Source: DATAVB01 sp040414495
Lineage (GTDB): Bacteria; Actinomycetota; Actinomycetes; Mycobacteriales; QHCD01
Reading direction: 5' to 3'
Assembly: GCA_040414495.1 (NCBI GenBank)
Contig: JBEDUI010000207.1
Span: forward strand, 1 to 39,912
DNA: 39,912 nucleotides
The translations under genes were made by a program, and so were the position numbers. The notes beneath the pieces were generated by a model, which saw nothing but the letters and a program-made list of their open reading frames with translations, was not told the origin of the DNA and did not search any database. Positions 39,748 to 39,912 of this stretch are shown piece by piece (position 1 is the first letter of the stretch; each line of letters begins with the position of its first letter).

Positions 39748-39912
39748 CGCGCCGAATCTACCCATCCTGATCGGGGCGGCCCGACCGGCTGGGGCGTGAC
39801 TCTCAAATCCTCGGCCTGCTGCGCGGCGCCCAGACGACTGGCACGCTCCCACCCACCACCCCGACGGCTGGCGTTGTCGTCGCTGTACGAATAGTCGGTA
39901 GCTCCGCTACCG
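39748..39912. other. Right-edge non-coding stretch with terminal hairpin
   Basis: No gene recognised in these 165 bp. CGGTAG-ctccg-CTACCG (39896-39912) is a perfect six-bp hairpin at the very edge. The minus-strand frame here belongs to the upstream leader of the GT2 gene. The promoter of the cluster may lie here or beyond the window. Confidence 0.4.

Noticed and set aside
39781..39852. Possible minus-strand tRNA near the right edge (GGATTTGAGAGTC)
   Set aside because: The T-loop lacks TTCRA, no cloverleaf can be drawn, and the segment lies in the leader of the GT2 gene.

Overview
The window is high-GC DNA with GTG starts, ATGA/GTGA stop-start overlaps and actinobacterial gene families throughout (two LCP cell-wall ligases, a TIGR03089 protein, DtxR/MntR, a sigma factor fused to a zinc-finger anti-sigma-like module, rhamnose synthesis). 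It is a chromosomal segment of an actinobacterium. No rRNA or tRNA is present and I cannot name the genus. The order GtrA / purK-purE / FadE25-like acyl-CoA dehydrogenase / TIGR03089 / LCP / rmlD recalls the mycobacterial Rv3266c-Rv3277 neighbourhood, so I read it as a conserved cell-envelope and purine locus with lineage-specific insertions.

Layout. 1-2717: a 102-bp tandem repeat, a strong terminator, then an MFS drug exporter divergent from its likely TetR repressor. 2881-4824: a leaderless two-component system. 4948-6673: a GtrA membrane protein divergent from an acyl-CoA dehydrogenase. 6674-7144: a structured non-coding gap. 7145-9072: MntR-type regulator and MntH manganese transporter. 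9069-11921: a 950-residue protein fusing an ECF sigma factor to an anti-sigma-like zinc motif, a membrane span, a Pro/Thr/Ser linker and surface domains. 12222-14734: a degenerate GGDEF-like protein, purK and purE. 14849-17155: a phytanoyl-CoA dioxygenase-like enzyme, a lipoprotein and a CoA-binding protein. 17270-19969: UDP-glucose dehydrogenase divergent from a second acyl-CoA dehydrogenase. 20171-23360: a DUF1028 protein, both subunits of a 3-oxoacid CoA-transferase and a TIGR03089 protein.

23430-39747 is an envelope-polysaccharide locus. Two tandem LCP ligases run leftward and rmlB-rmlD (dTDP-rhamnose) rightward. Facing them is a leftward cluster: a GT2 glycosyltransferase, an ABC-2 permease and ATPase with a Wzt-type C-terminal domain, a 1316-residue methyltransferase/GT2/GT2/WsaF-like protein, and two GT4-type glycosyltransferases. 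The inferred route is: dTDP-rhamnose and other sugars are assembled on a cytoplasmic lipid carrier, the glycan is exported by Wzm/Wzt, and LCP proteins attach it to the wall. UDP-glucose dehydrogenase may supply UDP-glucuronate. Between rmlD and the cluster sits a 23-codon ORF, not a certain gene, that shares a bidirectional terminator with rmlD and lies downstream of an iron-box-like palindrome.

The items most worth following up are the trans-envelope sigma factor, the multi-domain glycosyltransferase, and the 23-residue ORF with its putative metal-regulator box.
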